Positions 1-5,166 of a stretch of DNA of 5,166 nucleotides are shown piece by piece. Location of the stretch: contig JAHJTR010000171.1 of the NCBI GenBank assembly GCA_018829865.1, positions 1 through 5,166 on the forward strand, in the 5' to 3' direction. Position 1 is the first letter of the stretch, and each line of letters begins with the position of its first letter. Made by a program: the position numbers and the translations under genes. The notes beneath the pieces were generated by a model. That model saw nothing but the letters and a program-made list of their open reading frames with translations, was not told the DNA's origin and ran no database searches. This DNA comes from Patescibacteria group bacterium (GTDB lineage: Bacteria > Patescibacteriota > Gracilibacteria > UBA1369 > JAHJTR01).

Positions 1-880
1 CAAATAAGTAATCAGCAAGATTACTGGTTAATAATGGCTTAGTTACTGAGATTTGTCTACCAAGTAATTTTGTCCAGAGCCTTACCATATTTCCTGCTAG
101 TATTGTGCCATCAGTTTGAAGAATAACACGACTCGTATTTGCAGTAATATGTTCTGGATTAGAAATAGGGTTATGAAAAGTATTCCAAATTATTTTTTTA
201 CAATTACAATGAACAAGTTCAGGTGATAACTCAAAATCCATCCCAGAATAACCGCATACCAACAAAATTCTATTTTTAAGACCTTGCTGCAAAATATTTC
301 GCTTCCAAGGTTCCATTAAACTTTCATGTCTTAAAGCAAAGATAAGACTACTAGGATTATCAACACTGCCATGTAATTTTATCAGAGACGGTTCGTCAGG
401 ATTCCAAACATCATTTTTTCCTATTATCCTATTCACAACTACGCCAGCATTAGTTAATGCATTATCCATTGCTATGTCGTAATTAGTGGTGTAGACATGT
501 AAAATAATTCCTCTTTTTACCAATTCAGCAATTGCATTATGAATTTCATTTGGTTTTTCCCCACTAAAATGTTCAGCAATCCAGACCCGAACTTTATCAT
601 GGTTGGGACATCTTTCAAATATGTGTTCAAAAGCTGTATGATTAACATATTCCCGAAGTTGTTGATAAGAAGGAAATTCATTTGGCACTAAGTTTTCAGC
701 AAGACTATTTACTATAGCAAGTCCATTAGGTACTTCGGTAGGTGACCATGTAGAAATACCACTACCCAATAAAACGGATATTTGCCTTTCCACAACTATT
801 TCTTTTATTAGACTTTCATATTCTTGTTCATCAATTGGACAAATACGCATATTCTCTATAATATTTTTCTTATTAATCAT
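1..880 (-). CDS. SIR2-like (sirtuin-fold) NADase-type protein, 3' end outside window
   Basis: The frame is open from an ATG at 880 to the left edge, giving 293 residues and no stop, so the C-terminus is missing. SIR2-fold landmarks occur in order: a nucleotide-binding loop LLGSGIS (residues 37-43), PNG (51-53), TTNYD (131-135), KLHGS (168-172) and CGYSGMDFEL (209-218). N133 and H170 match the Asn/His pair used for NAD binding and cleavage in SIR2-like proteins. No Cys4 zinc module, typical of deacetylase sirtuins, interrupts the fold, so this looks like the defence-type SIR2 group (as in Thoeris ThsA, DSR or SIR2-Argonaute pairs), whose members degrade NAD+ on infection; that role here is inferred. 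An in-frame stop lies 6 bases before the 880 ATG, so it is the furthest possible start. There is no Shine-Dalgarno; an ATG at 850 is an alternative. It follows the glycosyltransferase-like gene by 25 bases with no attC between, implying co-transcription. A C-terminal sensor domain beyond the window is possible. Confidence 0.88.
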   Translation of the reverse strand, partial: MINKKNIIENMRICPIDEQEYESLIKEIVVERQISVLLGSGISTWSPTEVPNGLAIVNSLAENLVPNEFPSYQQLREYVNHTAFEHIFERCPNHDKVRVWIAEHFSGEKPNEIHNAIAELVKRGIILHVYTTNYDIAMDNALTNAGVVVNRIIGKNDVWNPDEPSLIKLHGSVDNPSSLIFALRHESLMEPWKRNILQQGLKNRILLVCGYSGMDFELSPELVHCNCKKIIWNTFHNPISNPEHITANTSRVILQTDGTILAGNMVRLWTKLLGRQISVTKPLLTSNLADYLF

Positions 881-905
881 AAATAATTATAACTAATCAT
901 ATACT

Positions 906-1643
906 TTAATTGTGGATTAAACCTAATTTTTTAGCCTCCGCTATATAAGCAATACTAAGCTCGTGAGCTTGTTCAGTCCTTTTTAAAAACAAATCCAAAT
1001 TACCCATCTCGGAGGATGTTTGTTCAAATGGATGTGAATAATCAATTGTAATCTGAGTAAAAGGAATATGGGCTGCGATAATTCTTAATTTCGGAATGTG
1101 AATAGAGTCCCATTTATCGCTATAACTACTAACATAATTTGTAAAGTATTCTATCGACCGTTTGCGAAAAGCTACAGGTCCATAGAATAAATCTATCGAT
1201 TGTCCCAGCAAATATTCGGACAACAGTCTTCCATAAGAATAAGATAATTGTTGCTCCCGTGGATAACTTTCTAAAGATTTTCTATAAAATAGAATCAATT
1301 CGTAATGATTAGCTTGCTCATATTCATTTATTCGTGAAAGATGGTTAATGATGTTGCATTTTTCAGGTTCAATCCATACGATAAAGGAATCTATAGAAGC
1401 GGCAGTATTTATCGCATGCATGATAGCTTCTCGGCGAGCATTCCCCATACCACTTTGCTTTTGTTCAAATATTTTTACACCTAATACATTTGCTCTTTCC
1501 AAAAAGAAATCATCCGAATTAGAATCGACGGCAACAACTTTATATCCATATATTTTTGCCAACTCAAATGTTCTTAATGTTAATTGAAGACGAATATCAC
1601 TCACGGTTTCATAATCAAATTTTGTAGTAGTTGCTATAATCAT
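906..1643 (-). CDS. GT-A-fold glycosyltransferase-like protein (nucleotide-sugar transferase type)
   Basis: This 245-residue soluble protein has no signal peptide or membrane segment. It opens with a beta strand and a helix, then VVAVDSNS (residues 36-43), at the place of the nucleotide-binding strand of GT2-like enzymes. QSGMGNARREAI (63-74) resembles the G-x-G-x-A-R-x segment of GT-A enzymes. FIVWIEPEK (87-95) lies where a DxD metal motif is expected, but carries E92 and E94 instead. FYGPVAFRK (153-161) resembles the acceptor-side segment of GT2 proteins, and DKWDSIHIPKLRII (176-189) and H204 follow. I infer a nucleotide-sugar transferase; donor and acceptor are unknown. The ATG at 1643 is 20 bases inside the cassette, downstream of an attC core box at 1657-1663, and has no Shine-Dalgarno. 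It is the first gene of a two-gene unit with the SIR2-like gene. A catalytically altered binding protein is also possible because no classic DxD is visible. Confidence 0.75.
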   Translation of the reverse strand: MIIATTTKFDYETVSDIRLQLTLRTFELAKIYGYKVVAVDSNSDDFFLERANVLGVKIFEQKQSGMGNARREAIMHAINTAASIDSFIVWIEPEKCNIINHLSRINEYEQANHYELILFYRKSLESYPREQQLSYSYGRLLSEYLLGQSIDLFYGPVAFRKRSIEYFTNYVSSYSDKWDSIHIPKLRIIAAHIPFTQITIDYSHPFEQTSSEMGNLDLFLKRTEQAHELSIAYIAEAKKLGLIHN

Positions 1644-1656
1644 ATTTTATTTTCGC

Positions 1657-1718
1657 GCCTAACTATTAATTATACTGCCAATAATCTGAATAACACACAG
1701 GCAGTTTGTGTGTTATAT
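1657..1718 (-). repeat. Short attC-like site before the glycosyltransferase/SIR2 unit
   Basis: On the minus strand the site runs from ATATAAC (1718-1712) to GTTAGGC (1663-1657), a perfect core box. The inner arms ACTGCC/GGCAGT (1674-1679 and 1700-1705) are six perfectly paired bases around a 20-base loop, and 62 bp is near the lower size limit of attC. A competing nine-base hairpin TAACACACA/TGTGTGTTA (1691-1699 with 1707-1715) overlaps the arms. It shares CTAACTATTAATTAT, CTGCCAATAATCTG and GTTAxATTCTATT with 4876-5008. The extrahelical base is less clear than in the two 90-bp sites. Confidence 0.65.
1669..1674 (-). promoter_or_regulatory. Possible -10 box TATAAT inside the attC-like site
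   Basis: The minus strand reads TATAAT here, 25 bases before the glycosyltransferase-like ATG at 1643; transcription from it would begin near the cassette boundary. No good TTGACA-like hexamer is found about 17 bases upstream. The sister site at 4876-5002 has GATAAT at the equivalent place. The match may simply be part of the AT-rich inner arm. Confidence 0.3.
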
Positions 1719-2006
1719 TCTATTCAGCCAGAGGCTGACAAGTAAAAACTCTGTTTTTATTCCATTTTCCAACATCCCGGCTTGCTATCACTCATATCAT
1801 TATAGAATGTTATCAAGCGGACTTTTTACATCAATAACAAATTTGATAACTCGGATACTAATTATTTTAATCATAACCGCCCTAAATATATTATTTAATA
1901 ATTTAAAATTCAAATATATGCAGTATAAATTTGAGCAAGAAACTTACGGACTGTACAAAACCCGAAAACTCTAAAATTGCCAAGTGTGATCCGTCAACTA
2001 ACCCGT
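1719..2006. other. Gene-poor 288-base stretch downstream of the SEC-C gene
   Basis: The stretch is AT-rich. The minus strand offers only very short frames, such as a 24-codon one starting near 1878. The plus strand has a frame from an ATG at 1807 to 1974 (56 codons) with a hydrophobic, Ile/Leu-rich centre, but it has no ribosome binding site and its composition follows from AT richness. I see no paired attC arms here. It could be a decayed gene, a non-coding RNA region or remains of a lost cassette. Confidence 0.55.
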
Positions 2007-2462
2007 CTATATTTTTAACTTCTTCGCAATCAATTCAACAGGGTCTGTTCCTTTTAAACTACAAATCTGACTTTGATATATTTCAAACCTTCCATCAGTT
2101 TCCATTCGTTCTGATATTTGCTTGTAAGTAAATGTAGGTTTGATGTCCATCTCTTGTATGACTTTATCAACCAAATCAATAAGCATTCCTACTTCTTCTC
2201 TGCTTATTATTTTATAAATTTCATCTAAGCATAAATCCAGCATTTGTTCTGATGTAATATCAGGTGTAAGTGCGTTTAGATTATGTCTAGGAATTGAGTT
2301 AATTGATGTAATTAGTTTGGATATTTTCGTACCATTATCCAAAGTAAAACTTGCCATTTTCTTATTGGGTAAAGTCTCTTTATAAACTTTTGGATAACAA
2401 CAATCTTTATATTTCCTTCCCGAACCACAACGACAAGGATCATATTTTTTAACTTTTCCCAT
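2007..2462 (-). CDS. SEC-C zinc-motif protein, function unknown
   Basis: From the ATG at 2462 this encodes 151 residues. Residues 9-21 are CRCGSGRKYKDCC, an almost ideal SEC-C motif (C-x-C-x8-C-C), the zinc-binding module first described at the C-terminus of SecA and later found in many small proteins; here it sits at the N-terminus. The rest is mostly helical and hydrophilic, with acidic stretches, and I recognise no family. A GTG at 2489 would add nine residues, but it overlaps the attC core box at 2488-2494. The ATG is preferred because SEC-C proteins commonly start close to the motif and the resulting leader (about 31 bases from the recombination point) is cassette-like. No strong Shine-Dalgarno precedes either start. 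The module suggests binding of protein or nucleic acid, but no enzymatic residues are visible. Unusually, about 290 bases separate its TAG stop from the next attC-like site. Confidence 0.85.
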   Translation of the reverse strand: MGKVKKYDPCRCGSGRKYKDCCYPKVYKETLPNKKMASFTLDNGTKISKLITSINSIPRHNLNALTPDITSEQMLDLCLDEIYKIISREEVGMLIDLVDKVIQEMDIKPTFTYKQISERMETDGRFEIYQSQICSLKGTDPVELIAKKLKI

Positions 2463-2487
2463 ATCCGTTTTTATTATTTGATTAAAC

Positions 2488-2577
2488 ACCTAACGACCTA
2501 AATCAGCGGCGGGGGCAAAGACCTTTGCTAAGATCGCTCCACGCTTATTCCCCATCCGCTGGATTTGCTTGTTATGC
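2488..2577 (-). repeat. attC site of the zinc-ribbon nuclease cassette
   Basis: This 90-bp site reads on the minus strand from GCATAAC (2577-2571) to core box GTTAGGT (2494-2488), a full match to GTTRRRY; the recombination point is between G2494 and T2493. The inner arms AAATCCAGCGG (2566-2556) and CCGCTGATTT (2509-2500) pair over ten bases with one extrahelical G on the + strand (2561 or 2562). The nuclease gene's TAA stop is embedded in the outer box, a common arrangement in cassettes. A small palindrome GCAAAG/CTTTGC lies in the central loop region. Confidence 0.92.
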
Positions 2578-3958
2578 CTTGCTTTTAGCTTCAAGCTCAT
2601 TAGAAATGAAATTATCAACCAGTTGAGATATTTCACTCTCGCTTTTGGTATCGGGAATTACGAGCAAAGGTATGCTATTCTGGTCACACCACTTTTGTTT
2701 TATCTCGTCATGCTCCCTGACTGTTTTGTAATTTTCAAGAAGATTCGATTGAGTCATTTTCTTGCCCCCGAAAGAAACAGGACGGTAATGTTGCGCGCCG
2801 TGATATTCAATTACTCGTCTATTACCACCAACTAGGATAAGGAAATCAAATGGTAGGGGATTTTTATCTTTGCAATCTGGGAAAGATGCTTGCTCTTCAA
2901 ACTCAATTTGTCTCTGAGAGAGTAATTCTCTTATTATTGTTTCGCCTTTTGGGCTTGAGCATTTGCGACAACCACAGCCTGTGAGATGTACATAAGGCAA
3001 TTGGCGGAACTCACCGTGATAGGGACAAATGATTGCCACGAGATGCTTATTTCCTACCCAGTCAACCTGATCATAGTTATATTTATTTGGATGAACCAAC
3101 TGAGCCTCAGATAGAAAACGTTCTTTTGTCCAAGGTATTCTTCCCGTGCATTTAGGACAACCTTGCGGATGGCTTTTATGAGTATGATTCGCTGGTGATT
3201 GCCAAAACGACCCGTGGTGGCGGCAAATGATGCGGACTTTCTTGTGCGTGGTCTCGTAGAGAGATTCTGAGTAATCATATTTATCGCCATGCACCCGCTG
3301 TGCTTTCCTGATGAACTCTTCTGTCGTTTTCTTAACCGTACCCCCACATTTAGGACAACCTTGCCTTCTGACAATGTGATGTTGCGCATCCTGCAAGAAT
3401 TCACCATGCTCTGGGCAGATGATGACAACACCTGTTACCGAATCGGTGCATATGACCTTACTGTACTCGTATTTTCTGCCATGGACTTGCATTGCTTCAG
3501 CAATGAATCTTTCACTTGTCCAGGTAGTTCTGCCTCCACACACCGGACATCCTTGTGGGTTAGTCTTGTGTGTATGGTTTCCTGGCGTTTGATTAAATAA
3601 ACCGTGTTCAGGACATAGTATTTGGACTTTTGTATGGATGTTTCTATAGACTGTCTTGGAGTAATCGTACTTGTTTCCGTGAATAGCTTGAGCTTTCTTT
3701 ATGAACTCCGCTTTTGTGTTTCTGCACTTGTTAGCGTTCCGTTCATAAAAACATAGTCGGCAACCTTGTCCGGACAGATGCTTTGATGGTGATTGTTGAA
3801 ATTCCCCATGTTGAGGGCAGATGATGGGAATCTTCTTTTCTGCGTAAACGTATTTAACAAGGCTGTAGTCGTATTGACTACTGTGTACTAATCTTGCCTT
3901 TCTTATGAATTCATCTATTTTGAGTCGTTTGGGCATCACATTAACTTAAACGGCATAA
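2494..3958 (-). mobile_element. Integron cassette carrying the zinc-ribbon nuclease gene
   Basis: Bounded by the core boxes at 3953-3959 and 2488-2494, this 1465-bp unit is the most clearly defined cassette in the window: both flanking sites are well formed and related, and the gene fills nearly all of it. Confidence 0.85.
2572..3936 (-). CDS. Five-repeat zinc-ribbon protein with C-terminal PD-(D/E)XK-like nuclease domain
   Basis: This encodes 454 residues from the ATG at 3936; a GTG directly upstream at 3939 would add one. Positions below count from the GTG. Five tandem repeats of about 65 residues share the pattern F-x3-A-x2-VH-x2-KYDYS, then IICPxHGxF and GCPxC. Each carries a CxxH...CxxC zinc site: C41/H44/C60/C63, C109/H112/C131/C134, C175/H178/C195/C198, C239/H242/C261/C264 and C305/H308/C324/C327. 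Residues 331-445 look like a Vsr/DUF559-type PD-(D/E)XK domain: E333 in the first helix, PFDF with D365, then IEYHGAQHY with E378 and Q383, a variant of the IEYDGxQH signature. The repeats probably bind DNA and the last domain probably cuts it, as in homing-type or defence nucleases; this is inference from domain type. Its TAA stop lies inside the attC outer box at 2571-2577, and the start is about 22 bases inside the cassette. No Shine-Dalgarno is evident. Confidence 0.88.
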   Translation of the reverse strand: MPKRLKIDEFIRKARLVHSSQYDYSLVKYVYAEKKIPIICPQHGEFQQSPSKHLSGQGCRLCFYERNANKCRNTKAEFIKKAQAIHGNKYDYSKTVYRNIHTKVQILCPEHGLFNQTPGNHTHKTNPQGCPVCGGRTTWTSERFIAEAMQVHGRKYEYSKVICTDSVTGVVIICPEHGEFLQDAQHHIVRRQGCPKCGGTVKKTTEEFIRKAQRVHGDKYDYSESLYETTHKKVRIICRHHGSFWQSPANHTHKSHPQGCPKCTGRIPWTKERFLSEAQLVHPNKYNYDQVDWVGNKHLVAIICPYHGEFRQLPYVHLTGCGCRKCSSPKGETIIRELLSQRQIEFEEQASFPDCKDKNPLPFDFLILVGGNRRVIEYHGAQHYRPVSFGGKKMTQSNLLENYKTVREHDEIKQKWCDQNSIPLLVIPDTKSESEISQLVDNFISNELEAKSKA

Positions 3959-4042
3959 CGATTTGCATAACCCGCCGGGGCAAACACCTTTACCAAAATC
4001 AAACTAGGCTTATTCCCGGTCGGGTTGATGCTTTTGTTGGCC
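3953..4042 (-). repeat. attC site of the HNH-like cassette
   Basis: Read on the minus strand, the 90-bp site begins with outer box GGCCAAC (4042-4036) and ends with core box GTTATGC (3959-3953), where recombination would fall between G3959 and T3958. The inner arms are GCATCAACCCG (4031-4021) and CGGGTTATGC (3974-3965). They pair over ten bases, leaving a single extrahelical G at 4027 on the + strand, the signature that directs integrase to the folded bottom strand. The central region shares GGGAATAAGC and an AAAGGTxTTTGCCCC block with the next attC. The core box departs from GTTRRRY at one position. Confidence 0.88.
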
Positions 4043-4881
4043 AAGCTTTATATCTTTAGTTCAGTTCTCACTCAAAAAAATTGCAACTCGCCAAATGGCT
4101 TTTCAAGGGTCAACGGGCGAAACCCGGAGCGGTAAAGCGTTGCTCTGACTAATTGAGCAAATAGATTGCCACGGTTAAAATAGATTTCATGGTTCATGTA
4201 ATATGGTATCGATAGTACAATTACTGTATCACCGGGATATATAGTGTCACCATTAATGTGTGCCGTCGCACGGAAAAAGGAAACATCGCGATTACTGCGT
4301 CCCTGTATGAAAAAACGATTTTCTTGAGGCCGTTCTAGAACGCGGGCGGAGAATTCTAAATCGATATGATATTGGCTAAGTGGATCGCTCCCTAGGTTTC
4401 GCAGTTTGATTTCAAGAAGGTAATCATGTCGTTCGGAAAACATTTTCAGTTTTTGATATGAAATCTCGATATCCGCAGTGATTTCCTGCTGAACTCTTTG
4501 CTCGGTAGCCAAACCCTCAACCTCGGAAAGCGCAAACCCTTCTGCACGATGTTTCCATTCCCTCAGAACTTCTACAGTGTATCGGCTGGGATCATTGTCC
4601 ACAAGTTTTGCACAGTTTTGGCAAAGCCATATGCCGTTATCAGGAGACTTCCGAGCTTCAGCCAACAGATGTGGATCAAAGCGAGGCCCTCCTTCTGCTG
4701 CAGCGGTAATGTGTGCGCCCACCCCTATATTAATGATGCGTGATGAATCGGTACGTGGTCCCGTTGTCAATTTACGACATGCTGGATTTGAGCAACGGAC
4801 TCCCACTCTTTTTGCGAGAACATCAAGCGTCTGTTGTGAAAAATCATCGCGCATTGTAATTATTCCCTTTCATATGGCTAA
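3959..4881 (-). mobile_element. Integron cassette carrying the HNH-like gene
   Basis: These are the limits predicted from the G|TT cleavage points in the core boxes at 4876-4882 and 3953-3959. The 923-bp unit holds one gene, a short leader and its attC, as a standard circularisable cassette would. Confidence 0.65.
4072..4854 (-). CDS. HNH-like zinc-domain protein with beta-rich C-terminal domain
   Basis: This encodes 260 residues. Residues 1-105 form an HNH-like treble-clef domain: VRCSNPACRKL gives C21 and C26, GAHITAA gives H48 after a strand, and SPDNGIWLCQNC gives N73, C78 and C81. The section ending in WKHRAE is a recognisable accessory domain often fused to other modules in mobile or defence proteins. 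The residue after C81 is Ala rather than the His of many CH-type HNH nucleases, so cleavage activity is uncertain and it may only bind. Residues 125-260 alternate strands and turns, with no membrane segment, and resemble an Ig-like or ligand-sensing beta domain; I cannot name it. The start has a possible Shine-Dalgarno, AAAGGGAA, ending about nine bases upstream. Attached attC: 3953-4042. Its base composition is more GC-rich than the neighbouring cassettes, consistent with a separate origin. Confidence 0.85.
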   Translation of the reverse strand: MRDDFSQQTLDVLAKRVGVRCSNPACRKLTTGPRTDSSRIINIGVGAHITAAAEGGPRFDPHLLAEARKSPDNGIWLCQNCAKLVDNDPSRYTVEVLREWKHRAEGFALSEVEGLATEQRVQQEITADIEISYQKLKMFSERHDYLLEIKLRNLGSDPLSQYHIDLEFSARVLERPQENRFFIQGRSNRDVSFFRATAHINGDTIYPGDTVIVLSIPYYMNHEIYFNRGNLFAQLVRATLYRSGFRPLTLEKPFGELQFF

Positions 4882-4904
4882 CTATTAATTATCCCCCCAT
4901 AAAG

Positions 4905-4926
4905 ATTGGCGGGCAAGCCTGCCAAT
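4905..4926. repeat. 22-bp near-perfect palindrome inside the long attC-like site
   Basis: ATTGGC (4905-4910) and GCCAAT (4921-4926) flank GGC-AA-GCC, with one G/T mismatch. It lies mostly within a 26-base segment (4893-4918) that is replaced by a single base in the sister element at 1657-1718, so it appears to be an insertion or, conversely, a deletion in the sister. Confidence 0.8.
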
Positions 4927-4942
4927 AATCTGTCTAATATTT

Positions 4943-4988
4943 CCGCCGGTGGTCGACGACTCGACTCGTCGAGCGGACAAGCCGGCGG
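4943..4988. repeat. Nested GC-rich inverted repeat
   Basis: CCGCCGG (4943-4949) pairs perfectly with CCGGCGG (4982-4988). Inside it TCGACGA (4953-4959) pairs with TCGTCGA (4966-4972) around a six-base loop. The outer pairing continues weakly with TCTAA (4933-4937) and TTAGA (4997-5001). No T-run follows on either strand, so a simple intrinsic terminator is unlikely. It most likely forms the variable terminal structure of the folded attC-like site. Confidence 0.85.
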
Positions 4989-5087
4989 TTTGATTGTTAG
5001 ATTCTATTAAACTTTGTTTTTGAGATATCACTTCACAATTCGAAATTCTGTTAGCATACGGGTCTTCTTTATGTGCAGGTTCTATGG

Positions 5088-5166
5088 TTACTTGATTAAT
5101 TCTGTAACTTCTTTGAACACTTTTTCTGCTAGTAAAATCGAATTCTCACAAATATTTTTATCAAGG
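5088..5166 (-). CDS. C-terminal 25 codons of an unknown gene (5' end outside window)
   Basis: An open frame enters from the right edge and ends at a TAA at 5088-5090. The visible tail, including ENSILLAEKVFKEVTELIK, reads as an amphipathic helix with protein-like composition, and it lies upstream of the attC-like site at 4876-5002, where the preceding cassette's gene should end. The tail is too short to identify a family. The 85 bases between its stop and the attC-like site have no other gene. The call rests on position and residue character only, so a chance open frame cannot be excluded. Confidence 0.5.
   Translation of the reverse strand, partial: LDKNICENSILLAEKVFKEVTELIK

Larger units (their letters stand above)
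1..1662 (-). mobile_element. Two-gene integron cassette (glycosyltransferase-like plus SIR2-like), incomplete
   Basis: It begins at the recombination point after G1663. No attC-like arms or core boxes occur in the 25 bases between the two genes, so both would move together. The far end and its attC lie outside the window. Confidence 0.6.
1663..2493 (-). mobile_element. Integron cassette carrying the SEC-C gene
   Basis: The start is the core box at 2488-2494, which is secure. The end is the core box at 1657-1663, which belongs to the less certain attC family. The 831-bp unit is unusual in having about 290 non-coding bases between gene and attC-like site. Confidence 0.6.
4876..5002 (-). repeat. 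Long attC-like site with nested GC-rich hairpin
   Basis: Read on the minus strand this 127-bp element starts with ATCTAAC (5002-4996, a perfect RYYYAAC) and ends with GTTAGCC (4882-4876, one mismatch to GTTRRRY). It has the same conserved blocks as the site at 1657-1718, so it is placed in the same family. Its inside is very different: a GC-rich nested hairpin (4943-4988) and a 22-base near-palindrome (4905-4926). The HNH-like gene starts 28 bases past the presumed recombination point, supporting an attC role; arm pairing next to the core boxes is weak. Confidence 0.58.

Noticed and set aside
1348..1587. Plus-strand 79-codon frame opposite the glycosyltransferase-like gene
   Set aside because: Antisense shadow of conserved motifs in the real gene; no ribosome binding site.
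1866..1885. ATAACCGCC-like stretch as a decayed attC for the SEC-C gene
   Set aside because: It resembles one inner arm of the site at 3953-4042, but no complementary second arm is found nearby.
1708..1974. Plus-strand frame of 88 codons with a hydrophobic centre
   Set aside because: Its GTG start lies inside the attC-like hairpin, there is no ribosome binding site, and the Ile/Leu/Asn-rich composition is expected from AT-rich non-coding DNA. A shorter version from 1807 is left as a remote possibility in the gene-poor region entry.
1931..2131. Plus-strand 66-codon frame
   Set aside because: It overlaps the 3' end of the SEC-C gene antisense and has no recognisable protein features.
3054..3431. 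Minus-strand 125-codon frame within the zinc-ribbon nuclease gene
   Set aside because: It is a shifted frame of the repeat region; the main frame keeps all zinc ligands in five repeats, so this is a shadow.
3289..3600. Plus-strand 103-codon frame opposite the zinc-ribbon repeats
   Set aside because: Antisense shadow of the repeat array, with no start signal of its own.
2497..4031. The two related 90-bp repeats as a CRISPR array
   Set aside because: The repeats are over 1 kb apart with genes between them, have paired arms with extrahelical bases, and have no short spacers.
4498..4888. Two plus-strand frames opposite the HNH-like gene
   Set aside because: Both are antisense to a well-supported zinc-domain coding region and have no domain signal.
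4943..4988. GC-rich hairpin as an intrinsic transcription terminator
   Set aside because: No run of T follows the stem on either strand, and its position within conserved attC-like flanks explains it better.

Overview
The window is a stretch of an integron gene-cassette array. Every credible gene lies on the minus strand, and the genes are separated by attC recombination sites read in the same direction. Two sites (2488-2577 and 3953-4042) have clear attC architecture: both are 90 bp with outer core-like boxes, inner arms pairing with one extrahelical G on the + (bottom) strand, and a related central region. Two more (1657-1718 and 4876-5002) form a second family with conserved flanks and a variable hairpin; they sit exactly where attC sites are expected but fit the consensus less well. 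No integrase gene or attI site is present, so this is either the interior of a chromosomal integron or a cluster of attC sites lacking an integrase.

In transcription order (high to low coordinates) the layout is: the last 25 codons of an unknown gene at the right edge; a 127-bp attC-like site; a 260-residue HNH-like protein; an attC; a protein of about 454 residues with five zinc-ribbon repeats and a C-terminal PD-(D/E)XK-like nuclease domain; an attC; a 151-residue SEC-C zinc-motif protein followed by about 290 bases with no convincing gene; a short attC-like site; and a two-gene unit with a GT-A-fold glycosyltransferase-like protein followed 25 bases later by a SIR2-like NADase-type protein that runs off the left edge.

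Four of the five substantial products (HNH-like, zinc-ribbon nuclease, SEC-C protein, SIR2-like protein) belong to groups often met in mobile-element conflict or phage defence. Apart from the glycosyltransferase/SIR2 pair, each cassette is probably independent: cassettes sit together because the integrase inserted them, not because their products form one pathway. The pair has no attC between its genes and is the best candidate for an undescribed functional system.

The host cannot be named. The DNA is AT-rich overall, with a more GC-balanced HNH cassette and a very GC-rich hairpin beside it, as expected for cassettes of mixed origin. Shine-Dalgarno sequences are weak or absent before nearly all starts, and 5' leaders are only about 20-30 bases from the recombination point, both common for integron cassettes.
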